From contig NZ_SNWQ01000019.1 in NCBI RefSeq assembly GCF_004361855.1, forward strand, positions 1 through 64,000: 64,000 nt of DNA, written 5' to 3'. The translations under genes were made by a program, and so were the position numbers. Under the pieces are notes generated by a model. That model did no database searches, was not told where the DNA came from, and saw nothing but the letters and a program-made list of their open reading frames with translations. Of this stretch, positions 17,271 to 25,129 are shown piece after piece (position 1 is the stretch's first letter; each line of letters opens with the position of its first letter). This DNA is from Kribbella caucasensis. Its GTDB lineage: Bacteria > Actinomycetota > Actinomycetes > Propionibacteriales > Kribbellaceae.

Positions 17271-18509
17271 TCAGCCCGGATCGACAGGCAGCGACACGAC
17301 CACCGTCAGCCCACCGCCATCGCGCGGGGCCGCCCGGACGGTTCCGTCATGAGCCTCCGCCACCGACCGCACGATCGACAACCCCAGGCCGGCCCCCTTC
17401 GGAGCGACGAGCCGGTCGTCACCCAGCCGCCGGAACGGCTTGAACAACCCCTCGACCTCGTACGGCGGGACGTCGGGCCCGGTGTTCTCCACCTCCACCT
17501 CCACTCGGTCGCCCACCGAGCGGCTGGCCACGCTCACCCAGCCATCGCCCTGCGTGTTGTGGCGAATGCCGTTCTCCACGAGGTTGTGGACGAGTCGTTC
17601 GAGCAGGAGCGCGTCCCCGGTGGTCGGTGCATCCATCGCGTAGGCGTGGACGTCGATTCTGGCCTGGGCCGCCTCGGCGGCGAGCTGGGCGACGACGTGA
17701 GCCGTTACGTCGCTCAGGTTGACCGGGTAGACCGCTGTGAGCACCTTGTCGGAGTCGGCCAGCGCCAGCAGACCGTTGATCAGTTGCTCATGCCGCGCGT
17801 TGATCGCGAGCAGGTTCTCGCCCAACTGCTTCACGTCGGCCGACGCGGTCTTGCGGTGCATCGCGACCTCGACCAGGGCGCGACTCAAGGTCAGTGGGGT
17901 GCGCAGCTCATGCGAGGCGTTCGCGACGAACCGGCGCTGTCCGTCGAAGGAGTGGTCCAACCGCTCGACCATGGTGTCGAACGCGTCGGCCAGGTCCTTC
18001 ACGTCGTCGTCCGGGCCGCTCAATGCGATCCGCTCGTGCAGACCGCGACCGGCGGCAGGGGCTGCGGCGATGCGACGTGCTGTGTCGGTGACTCGGTGGA
18101 GGGGCGCCAGGACTCGGCCCGCGACAATCCAACCGGAGCCGGCGGCCAGAGCTCCCACCAGCACGAGTGCGATGCTGCCCTGGACGAGCAGTGTCTTCCT
18201 GGCGGCGTCCCGGACCTGCGCCTGCTGTTGTTCCATCACCCGCTCGGCGTCCGGGCCCGTGAGGACGTCGCCGGACGGATTCAGCACCCAGAGGTTCGGG
18301 CTGGTCGGGACGGCGCCCGGCTGTGGTGTCGTTCCCGGAGATTGCGGTCGTTGCAGGTAGGTGCCCTTGACCACGACGCGGTTGTCGAGCCGCTGGTTGA
18401 ACAGGGCGTAGGTGACGCCGAGCAGCATCACCCCGGCGATCATGAACAGCCCGCCGTAGATGAGTGTCAGCCGGGCCCGCAGCGTCAGGCGGCCGATGAG
18501 TGACTTCAC
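17271..18509 (-). CDS. membrane sensor histidine kinase
   Basis: 412 residues. Two membrane segments (about 14-36 and 108-130) enclose a short extracytoplasmic loop rich in proline, then a HAMP linker, then the kinase core: phospho-acceptor histidine H200 in NASHELRTPL, the N-box VHNLVENGIRHN and the G-box GAGLGLSI. It phosphorylates the response regulator encoded immediately upstream; the two genes share an ATGA. The signal is unknown. The divergent lipoprotein/adaptor/ABC operon beyond the regulator is the likely target, as in envelope-stress or antimicrobial-peptide detoxification modules. Confidence 0.92.
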   Translation of the reverse strand: MKSLIGRLTLRARLTLIYGGLFMIAGVMLLGVTYALFNQRLDNRVVVKGTYLQRPQSPGTTPQPGAVPTSPNLWVLNPSGDVLTGPDAERVMEQQQAQVRDAARKTLLVQGSIALVLVGALAAGSGWIVAGRVLAPLHRVTDTARRIAAAPAAGRGLHERIALSGPDDDVKDLADAFDTMVERLDHSFDGQRRFVANASHELRTPLTLSRALVEVAMHRKTASADVKQLGENLLAINARHEQLINGLLALADSDKVLTAVYPVNLSDVTAHVVAQLAAEAAQARIDVHAYAMDAPTTGDALLLERLVHNLVENGIRHNTQGDGWVSVASRSVGDRVEVEVENTGPDVPPYEVEGLFKPFRRLGDDRLVAPKGAGLGLSIVRSVAEAHDGTVRAAPRDGGGLTVVVSLPVDPG

Positions 18510-19162
18510 GGTATCCGGTACCCCACTCCTGTCACGGTCTCCACCACGGCCGGCTCACCGAGCTTGCGGCGCAGCTTGAGGATTGTCAGCCGCACCACGG
18601 CGGTGAACGGGTCCACATGTTCGTCCCACGCCTTCTCCAGCAGTTGTTCCGCGGACACGGTTGCGCCGTCAGCGCGGAGCAGCTCGGACAGTACGGCGAA
18701 TTCCTTCTTGGACAGCGGCACATAGCGCCCGTCGCGGAAGACCTGGTGTCTCGCCGGATCCAGGGCCAGCCCGGCGCGACGTAGTACAGGTGGATCGGCC
18801 GGACGACTGCGGCGGCCGAGGGCGTGCACCCGGGCCGCGAGCTCCACGAAGGCGAACGGCTTGGTCAGGTAGTCGTCCGCTCCCAGCCCGAGTCCTTCCA
18901 CCCGATCGGTGATCGCGGCGGCCGCGGTCAGCATGAGCACCCGGGTCGGCGAGCCGGACGCGACCAGCTCGCGGCAGACCTCGTCGCCGTGAACCAGTGG
19001 GATGTCGCGGTCCAGCACCAGTACGTCGTACTCGTTGACGACGAGCCGTTCCTGCGCGGCGACCCCGTCGGTGGCGACGTCGACCGCGTGGGCGTCATCG
19101 CGCAACCACTCCGCGATCGCTGCCGCCAGCAACGGTTCGTCCTCGACCACCAGCACCCGCAT
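18506..19162 (-). CDS. OmpR-family response regulator
   Basis: 218 residues. Receiver domain with acidic pocket (VVEDEP), phospho-acceptor D51 in LVLDRDIPL and the lysine in YLTKPFAFVELAAR, followed by a winged-helix effector domain (LSKKEFAVLSELLRADGATV ending VVETVTGVGYRIP). It is translated ahead of its kinase with an ATGA overlap. The 135-bp region to the divergent lipoprotein gene holds a large inverted repeat (19210-19249), a good candidate for its binding site. Confidence 0.93.
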   Translation of the reverse strand: MRVLVVEDEPLLAAAIAEWLRDDAHAVDVATDGVAAQERLVVNEYDVLVLDRDIPLVHGDEVCRELVASGSPTRVLMLTAAAAITDRVEGLGLGADDYLTKPFAFVELAARVHALGRRSRPADPPVLRRAGLALDPARHQVFRDGRYVPLSKKEFAVLSELLRADGATVSAEQLLEKAWDEHVDPFTAVVRLTILKLRRKLGEPAVVETVTGVGYRIP

Positions 19163-19209
19163 GCCGCACCGCCCTTCCGCCGTTTCCAGACATCATCTCC
19201 GACCCGGCT

Positions 19210-19249
19210 GTTTCCCCAGCGTTAGCGCGAACGGTAACGGCAGGGAAAC
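19210..19249. promoter_or_regulatory. inverted repeat between the two-component genes and the export operon
   Basis: GTTTCCCCAGCGTTAGCG at 19210-19227 and CGGTAACGGCAGGGAAAC at 19232-19249 are inverted copies matching at 14 of 18 positions around a 4-bp spacer. The element sits 48 bp from each of the two divergent start codons, so a single bound regulator could act on both transcripts. Confidence 0.55.
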
Positions 19250-19297
19250 GCGCTACCGCGTTGGCTGGGACTCGCAAGCATCGACCGAGGAGCTGAG

Positions 19298-19816
19298 ATG
19301 AAACGACTGCAGTACCTGGCCGCGTTCGCCCTGGCCGCGAGCGTGATCCTGACCGGTTGCGGCGCCGACACCGAGGACCCGCAGGTCGCGTCCGGCAGCG
19401 GCGCCCAGCCGCAGTCCGACGGCAGCGCCAGCCCCGCGCCGGAGAACCTCAGCCGGGACGAGAAGGCGATCAAGTTCGCCCAATGCCTGCGCGAGCATGG
19501 TCTGAACGTGCCCGACCCCGAGCCAGGGAAGGGATTCCAGCTCAAGGTCGGTCCGGAGTCGGGGCTGAGCCGGGAGCAGGTGGACAAGGCGATGGAAGAG
19601 TGCAAGCAGTACAACCCACAGGGCGACGCCGCGCCGAACCCGGAGCAGGAAGAGAACGGCCGTGAGTTCGCCGCTTGTATGCGGAAGAACGGCGTCGAGT
19701 CGTTCCCCGACCCGAAGCCCGGCCAGCGCGGCATCATGATTGGCCCGGAGTCGGGGAACGACCCGGACTTCGACAAGGCGCAGCAGACCTGTCAGCCGAT
19801 CATGGCGGGTAACTGA
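19298..19816 (+). CDS. lipoprotein of unknown function in an export operon
   Basis: 172 residues with a lipoprotein signal: basic start, hydrophobic core and lipobox ILTGC, giving Cys22 as the acylation site. The mature part is hydrophilic and contains two similar motifs, KAIKFAQCLREHGLNVPDPE and GREFAACMRKNGVESFPDP, each with one cysteine. This duplicated cysteine motif suggests two small domains that may bind a ligand or metal at the outer face of the membrane. The end overlaps the next gene by one base. With the adaptor and ABC genes it forms one operon divergent from the two-component system. Confidence 0.85.
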   Translation: MKRLQYLAAFALAASVILTGCGADTEDPQVASGSGAQPQSDGSASPAPENLSRDEKAIKFAQCLREHGLNVPDPEPGKGFQLKVGPESGLSREQVDKAMEECKQYNPQGDAAPNPEQEENGREFAACMRKNGVESFPDPKPGQRGIMIGPESGNDPDFDKAQQTCQPIMAGN

Positions 19817-20880
19817 TGCCCCGTCGTCGTCGCACCACCCTCACCGCACTGGCTGTGCTGGCCGCAGGTGGTGCACTCACGGCCACGCTCCTCACCCGTA
19901 GCGACAGCAGTCAGGCCGCGGACGACACCACGCCAACACTGCCGCCGAACACAGCCAAGGTGACACAGCAGACCCTCAAGGACACCGAGACTGCCGACGG
20001 CGAGCTCGGGTACGGCACGACCAGTACTGCGGTCAGCCGTGGTGCAGGGACCGTTACCGCATTGCCTGACAGTGGGCAACAGTTCTACCGCGGGCAGACG
20101 GTGTTCTCCGTGAACAACAAGCCGACCAGTCTCATGTACGGCGCGCTGCCGGCGTACCGGAGGCTCGCGGTGGACAGTGAGGGTCCGGACGTCCTCCAGC
20201 TCGAGCAGAACCTCGAGGCACTCGGCTACACGGGTTTCACCGCGGACGACGAGTACACGTCGAACACGGCCGACGCGGTCGAGGCGTGGCAGGAGGACCG
20301 CGGGCTGGACGAGACAGGCAGCGTGGAACTCGGCCAGGTCCTGTTCTCGACCGGTCCGATCCGGGTGGACAGCCTGGCGGCGCAGGAGGGAGCGCCGACC
20401 GGTCCGGGCCAGCAGTTGCTGACCTACACGGCGACGAAGAAGGCAGTGACGGTCAAGTTGGAGGCCGCGGACCAGCGGCTGGCCAAGAGGAACGCCAAGG
20501 TGACCGTCACCCTGCCGGACGACAAGACCGTCGAGGGCCGGGTGGACAAGGTGTCCACCGTGATCGTCCCGGCGGCCGCCCAGAACGAGGAACCGACGAC
20601 GGAGATCGAGGTGATCGTCGCCGTCGACAACCAGAATGCGTTGGCCAGTTACAGCAACGCCTCGGTCGACGTCACGTTCACGGCGGCCGAGCGGAAGAAC
20701 GTGCTGACCGTCCCGGTCGCCGCGCTGCTCGCATTGAGCGAAGGCGGATTCGGTGTCGAGGTGACCGACGGCACGTCCTCCCGGTATGTGGCGGTGAAGA
20801 CCGGGCTGTTCGCGAGCGGCCGGGTCGAGATCAGCGGGACTGGGATCGCGGCCGGGGTCAGCGTGGGGGTGCCGAAGTGA
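19816..20880 (+). CDS. membrane-fusion-like adaptor with peptidoglycan-binding domain
   Basis: 354 residues. One N-terminal membrane anchor, then a beta-rich segment ([20 protein letters not shown]), a helical peptidoglycan-binding domain of the PG_binding_1 type ([18 protein letters not shown], then [16 protein letters not shown]), and an HlyD/RND-adaptor-like C-terminal barrel ([20 protein letters not shown]). In actinobacteria such proteins accompany MacB-type ABC exporters and probably connect the pump to the cell wall. It begins one base before the lipoprotein stop and shares a GTGA with the ATPase gene. Confidence 0.88.
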   Translation: MPRRRRTTLTALAVLAAGGALTATLLTRSDSSQAADDTTPTLPPNTAKVTQQTLKDTETADGELGYGTTSTAVSRGAGTVTALPDSGQQFYRGQTVFSVNNKPTSLMYGALPAYRRLAVDSEGPDVLQLEQNLEALGYTGFTADDEYTSNTADAVEAWQEDRGLDETGSVELGQVLFSTGPIRVDSLAAQEGAPTGPGQQLLTYTATKKAVTVKLEAADQRLAKRNAKVTVTLPDDKTVEGRVDKVSTVIVPAAAQNEEPTTEIEVIVAVDNQNALASYSNASVDVTFTAAERKNVLTVPVAALLALSEGGFGVEVTDGTSSRYVAVKTGLFASGRVEISGTGIAAGVSVGVPK

Positions 20881-21539
20881 TCGAACTGACCGACGTGACC
20901 AAGGTCTACCCGGGCGGCGTGACCGCGCTCGGTGGCGTCTCGGTGCGGATCGATCGCGGCGAACTGGTCGCCATCGTCGGCCCGTCCGGTTCGGGCAAGT
21001 CGACCATGCTCAACGTGCTCGGCACTCTCGATCGGCCGACCTCGGGCCGGGTCATGATCGACTCGTACGACGTCGCGCGGCTGTCCGACGCGGGTCTGTC
21101 GGCGTTGCGGGCGAGCCGGATCGGGTTCGTCTTCCAGCAGTTCCACCTGGCGTCCGGTGTACGGGCGGTCGACAACGTCGCGGACGGATTGCTGTACTCC
21201 GGGTTGCGGGCGACCCAGCGTCGTCAGCGAGCCGCGGCCGCCTTGGAGAAGGTCGGGCTCAGTCATCGGCTGGACCACGAACCTCACGAGTTGTCCGGTG
21301 GTGAGCGCCAACGGGTCGCGGTCGCTCGCGCGGTCGCGGGTGATCCCGGGCTGTTGCTGGCCGACGAGCCGACCGGCGCCCTCGACTCGCAGTCCGGAGC
21401 CGGGGTGATGCAACTCTTCCGCGACCTCAACGCCGCCGGCACCACGGTCGTCATCATCACCCACGACCGCGACATCGCCGCCTCCCTCCCCCGCCAGGTC
21501 CAGATGCGAGACGGCCGAATTGTCACGGAGGTGCGCTGA
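20877..21539 (+). CDS. ABC transporter ATP-binding protein (MacB/LolD type)
   Basis: 220 residues. Walker A is GPSGSGKST near residue 40, Q-loop FVFQQFHL, signature [15 protein letters not shown], Walker [14 protein letters not shown] and the switch histidine in VIITHDRD. These match the family of ATPases that drive MacB/FtsX permeases. The GTG at 20877 overlaps the adaptor stop; the longer open frame upstream is out-of-phase sequence of the adaptor. The stop overlaps the permease ATG. Confidence 0.94.
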   Translation: MIELTDVTKVYPGGVTALGGVSVRIDRGELVAIVGPSGSGKSTMLNVLGTLDRPTSGRVMIDSYDVARLSDAGLSALRASRIGFVFQQFHLASGVRAVDNVADGLLYSGLRATQRRQRAAAALEKVGLSHRLDHEPHELSGGERQRVAVARAVAGDPGLLLADEPTGALDSQSGAGVMQLFRDLNAAGTTVVIITHDRDIAASLPRQVQMRDGRIVTEVR

Positions 21540-22759
21540 TGAACCCCGGACCACGCCAACCTGCGCAGTTGCGGCCGGCTCGGTTGTGGCCGGGAGATGT
21601 GGTGAAGGTAGGGGCGGTCGGGTTGCGGACCCGGCCGACCCGGGCGTTCCTGTCGGCGCTGGGGATCGCGATCGGGATCGCCGCGATGGTGGCCGTGGTC
21701 GGGATCTCGTCATCGTCGCGGGCCGAGCTGGACAACACCCTCGATGCCCTCGGCACCAATCTGCTGACCGTCGAACCCGGTACGACGCTGACCGGCGAGG
21801 AGGCGCAACTCCCGCTCGCCGCCGAGTCGATGGTCGGCCGGATCGGGCCGGTCCGGGCGCACTCCGCGATCGGCCGGGTGGACGGCGCGAACGTCTACCG
21901 CAGCGACAAGATCCCCGCGATCGAGACCAACGGCATCGTCCCGTACGCCGCTCGCACGGATCTGCTGAGCACCATCGGCGGCGTGATCCGCAGCGGCAAA
22001 TGGCTCGACGCTGCGACCAGCCGGTACCCCGCGGCGGTGCTCGGCTCGGCGGCCGCCGAACGGCTCGGGATCAGCCGATCCAGTCCGGACACACAGGTGC
22101 TGATCGGTGACGAGTGGTTCACGGTGCTGGGCATCCTGGCCCCCGCGGCGCTGGCTCCGGAGCTCGACAGTGCGGTCCTGGTCGGCTGGCCCGCGGCCGA
22201 TTCCACCCTGGGCTTCGACGGGCATCCGACCAAGATCTACACGAGGTCGGCCGACGCGCAGGTCGAATCGGTCCGCGAGGTCCTTGGGGCGACGGCCAAT
22301 CCCGAATCCCCGAGCGAGGTCCAGGTGTCCCGTCCGTCCGACGCGTTGGCGGCGAAACAGGCCGCGGGCGAGGCGTTCACCGGATTGCTGCTCGGTCTCG
22401 GCGCGGTCGCCCTGCTCGTCGGCGGGGTCGGCGTCGCCAACATCATGGTGATCTCGGTGCTCGAACGCCGCGCCGAGATCGGGCTGCGGCGATCACTCGG
22501 CGCCACGCGTGGACAAGTGCGCACGCAGTTCCTCACCGAGTCGTTGCTGTTGTCGGCGCTCGGCGGAATAGGTGGTGCCGTCCTGGGGAGCGGCGTGACG
22601 ACGGCGTACGCGGCGTACCAGGGCTGGCTGACCGTGATCCCGGTCTGGTCTGTGGCCGGCGGGATCCTGGCGACGCTGGTGATCGGCGGACTGGCCGGGC
22701 TCTATCCGGCGATCCGCGCGTCCCGGCTCTCACCAACGGAGGCGCTTGCCACTCCTTAG
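21539..22759 (+). CDS. ABC transporter permease (MacB/FtsX family)
   Basis: 406 residues. One N-terminal membrane helix (AFLSALGIAIGIAAMVAVVG), a large extracytoplasmic MacB periplasmic-core-like domain, and three C-terminal helices in an FtsX domain (GVGVANIMVISVLERRAEIG, LRRSLGATRGQVRTQFLTES). The whole operon would move a hydrophobic or peptide substrate out of the membrane by mechanotransmission; the substrate is unknown. The last four bases overlap the 3' end of the convergent nuoH2. Confidence 0.92.
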   Translation: MNPGPRQPAQLRPARLWPGDVVKVGAVGLRTRPTRAFLSALGIAIGIAAMVAVVGISSSSRAELDNTLDALGTNLLTVEPGTTLTGEEAQLPLAAESMVGRIGPVRAHSAIGRVDGANVYRSDKIPAIETNGIVPYAARTDLLSTIGGVIRSGKWLDAATSRYPAAVLGSAAAERLGISRSSPDTQVLIGDEWFTVLGILAPAALAPELDSAVLVGWPAADSTLGFDGHPTKIYTRSADAQVESVREVLGATANPESPSEVQVSRPSDALAAKQAAGEAFTGLLLGLGAVALLVGGVGVANIMVISVLERRAEIGLRRSLGATRGQVRTQFLTESLLLSALGGIGGAVLGSGVTTAYAAYQGWLTVIPVWSVAGGILATLVIGGLAGLYPAIRASRLSPTEALATP

Positions 22760-23706
22760 CGGAACAACGTGACCCCGATGCCGGTGAGCGCGAGCTGCAG
22801 GAGCGCCACCGGCACGAGGCCCTGCCAGGCGAGCTTCTGCAACTGGTCGGCCCGCATCCGCGGAAACGCGACCCGGACCCAGATCACCACGAGCGAGACG
22901 GCCGCGATCTTCACGATCGACCACAACCAGCCGAGCTCATCCGGACCAGGCCCGCTCCACCCGCCGAGGAACAGCACGGTGGTGAGACCCGCGAGCACCA
23001 CGATCCCGGCGTACTCGGCGAGCAGGAACAGGGCGAACCGGAGGCCGGTGTACTCCGTGTACGGCCCGAAGATCACCTCCGAGTCGGCCACCGGCATGTC
23101 GAACGGCGGCCGCTGCAGCTCGGCCAGTCCGGCGATGAAGAACACCACCAGACCGGGCAGCTGCCAGAGCAACCACAACGGATTCCACTCGTCGACGATG
23201 CCGGTGAAGCTCAAGGTGCCCGCGGCAACCGCCACGCTCGCGGCCGACAACACGAACGGCAGCTCGTAGCTCATCAGCTGCGCGGCGACCCGCAGTCCAC
23301 CGAGCAGGCTGTACTTGTTGCCGCTCGCCCAGCCGGCCATCAGCGAACCCAGGACGCCGATGCTCATCACGGCGATCACGAAGAACAACCCCGAGTCCAG
23401 GTCGGCGCCGACGATCCCCGGGGCGAGCGGGATCGCGGCCAGCGCCGCCAGGTACGGCAGGATCGCGACCACCGGGGCCCACTCGAACACCCGCTTGTCG
23501 GCGGCCGCCGGCGTGACGCTCTCCTTCTGAACGAACTTCACCCCGTCGGCGACGAGTTGCGCCCAGCCGTGGAAGGCGCCGGCGTACATCGGCCCGAGTC
23601 GCGACTGCATGTGGGCCATCACCTTGTGCTCGGCCTGACCGACCAGCAGCGGCGCGACCAGGAACGCGACCAGCACGCCGACGACCCGCAGTACGAACTC
23701 GACCAT
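22756..23706 (-). CDS. nuoH2: NADH-quinone oxidoreductase subunit H, second set
   Basis: 316 residues, the membrane subunit that shapes the quinone chamber with NuoB and NuoD. The motif RLGPMYAGAFHGWAQLVADG and VKFVQKES (residues 36-62) match NuoH. The loop after PPFDMP differs from usual: the main-operon NuoH has PEAEGEL, whereas here it is PVADSEV, with V206 and D208 in place of two glutamates and E210 kept. It is also much shorter than NuoH1 (436 residues), lacking its C-terminal extension. It is a single-gene block, split from nuoI2 by about 8.7 kb and from nuoC2 by 1.4 kb. Confidence 0.92.
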   Translation of the reverse strand: MVEFVLRVVGVLVAFLVAPLLVGQAEHKVMAHMQSRLGPMYAGAFHGWAQLVADGVKFVQKESVTPAAADKRVFEWAPVVAILPYLAALAAIPLAPGIVGADLDSGLFFVIAVMSIGVLGSLMAGWASGNKYSLLGGLRVAAQLMSYELPFVLSAASVAVAAGTLSFTGIVDEWNPLWLLWQLPGLVVFFIAGLAELQRPPFDMPVADSEVIFGPYTEYTGLRFALFLLAEYAGIVVLAGLTTVLFLGGWSGPGPDELGWLWSIVKIAAVSLVVIWVRVAFPRMRADQLQKLAWQGLVPVALLQLALTGIGVTLFR

Positions 23707-23729
23707 GACGGCACCTTACCGACTCCGGC

Positions 23730-23755
23730 TTGACCTCAACCTCTGTTCAGGTCAA
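23730..23755. promoter_or_regulatory. near-perfect 26-bp dyad upstream of the NmrA-type gene and nuoH2
   Basis: TTGACCTCAAC and GTTCAGGTCAA are inverted copies with one mismatch in 11, around the spacer CTCT. The sequence has the look of MerR/SoxR-family operators, in which a dyad fills the stretch after a TTGACC -35 box. It is in the 99 bp shared by the divergent nuoH2 and NmrA-type genes. No MerR gene is in the window. Confidence 0.55.
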
Positions 23756-23805
23756 AGGCTTTGTTGGACACGGGGACAACAGAAGACGATGGTGAGGGAG
23801 TTGGG

Positions 23806-24978
23806 ATGATTCTGGTGACCGGAGCTACCGGGAAGGTCGGCCGGCAGGTGGTCGCGGGTCTGCTCGAGGCGGGCGCCGAAGTACGGGCGCTGGTGCGGCA
23901 ACCGCTGCTGTCGGGGCTGCCCGCTGCCGTCGAGCTGGTGCAGGGCGACATCAACGATCCAGCCGCCGTACGACGAGCCGCCGCGGGGGTTGATGCCGCC
24001 TTCCTGCTCTGGCCGTCCTTCAGCTCGGAGGGCGCGGCGCCGATCGTGTCAGCTCTGGTCGAGGAGGTACGGCGGGTTGTGTACCTGTCCGCGTTGGTCC
24101 CTGCGGGTGTGTGGGGTGAGGTGGAGGAACTGCTCACGTCCAAGGGCGCCGCGACGACGTTCCTTCGCGCCGGCGGGTTCGCGGCCAACACGCTCGGATG
24201 GGCGCCGGCGTTCCGTACGGGTGACGTCATCCGGATCCCGTCGCCGAAGGCCGGTCGCTCGCTCATCCACGAACGCGATATCGCCGACGTCGCCGTACTG
24301 TCGTTACTGGACGAGGTACACGTCGGCAAGGCGTACGAGCTGACCGGGCCGGAGGTGCTCACGCAGGAGGAGCAGGTCGCGGTGATCGGCTCCGTCATCG
24401 GCAAGCCGCTCCGGGTCGAGGAGGAGACGCCCGACGAGGCCCGCGCCGCGATGCTCGCGATGGGAGCCGACGAGACCCTGGCCAACGCATCCGTCTCCTA
24501 CTGGGCCTCGCTCGTCGACAATCCCGAACCCGTGATCACCACAGTCGCCGACCTGACCGGTCACCCCGCCCGCACCTTCCGCGAGTGGGTCAAAGACCAT
24601 GCATCGGAGTTCCGCGTCCTGTCGACCGCCGAGGTTGCTGAGGAGTTCGTGACCGCCTTCCGTACCGGCGACTTCTCCCGCGCAACCAAGCTCGAGGCTC
24701 CCGACGTGACCCGCGTGGCGCCTCTCGAGTACGACGGCGAACTGGTCGGCCACGAAGCCATCCTCACCAACGCCGCCCGCACCCTCGAGGGCCACACGAT
24801 CACAGCCGTCGACATCCCCGACCCACTCCTGTCGGCAGACCAGTTCGGCGTCCGCTTCACCTTCCAATACGCCGAAACCGACGCCCTCACCACGAAGTTC
24901 TCCCTCTACACCGTCACCACCGGCCAAATCACCCGAGAGGAAGTCTTCTACTTCACCCCACCAACCCCGCAGGGCTGA
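23806..24978 (+). CDS. NmrA-type NAD(P)-binding protein with SnoaL-like C-terminal domain
   Basis: 390 residues. The Rossmann start MILVTGATGKVGRQVVAGL and the course of the first 270 residues (VRQPLLSGLPAAVELVQGDI, VYLSALVPAGVW) fit NmrA/SDR-a proteins that sense or reduce with NAD(P)H. From about 275 a second domain, STAEVAEEFVTAFRTGDFSR to the end, resembles SnoaL/NTF2-like folds. The ATG at 23806 follows GGTGAGGGAGTT. It lies on the opposite strand between nuoC2 and nuoH2, exactly where nuoD stands in a canonical operon. A strong MerR-like dyad precedes it. Confidence 0.82.
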   Translation: MILVTGATGKVGRQVVAGLLEAGAEVRALVRQPLLSGLPAAVELVQGDINDPAAVRRAAAGVDAAFLLWPSFSSEGAAPIVSALVEEVRRVVYLSALVPAGVWGEVEELLTSKGAATTFLRAGGFAANTLGWAPAFRTGDVIRIPSPKAGRSLIHERDIADVAVLSLLDEVHVGKAYELTGPEVLTQEEQVAVIGSVIGKPLRVEEETPDEARAAMLAMGADETLANASVSYWASLVDNPEPVITTVADLTGHPARTFREWVKDHASEFRVLSTAEVAEEFVTAFRTGDFSRATKLEAPDVTRVAPLEYDGELVGHEAILTNAARTLEGHTITAVDIPDPLLSADQFGVRFTFQYAETDALTTKFSLYTVTTGQITREEVFYFTPPTPQG

Positions 24979-25046
24979 TCTACGTGTACCGGGGGCGGCC
25001 GCCGATGGGTGACGAGGGGTTCGGACGTCCGCGTGGACGGGCAATC

Positions 25047-25123
25047 GGGACCTCGGACAAGAAGTGGGGAGCTCGGTCACGTTATTTCTTGTTCACGGTC
25101 CCGGTTTCTTGTTCACGGTCCCG
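25047..25123. repeat. dispersed hairpin repeat between convergent genes (copy A)
   Basis: CGGGACCTCGGACAAGAA at 25047-25063 region pairs with TTCTTGTTCACGGTCCCG at 25086-25103, 15 of 18 positions matching, and the right arm is repeated once more at 25106-25123, giving a 20-bp tandem. The same arms (GAACAAGAA, GGGACC and their complements) build the hairpin at 53942-54002. Both copies lie between two gene 3' ends, here 7 bp from the nuoC2 stop, so a bidirectional terminator is likely. Confidence 0.6.
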
Positions 25124-25129
25124 CGAATG

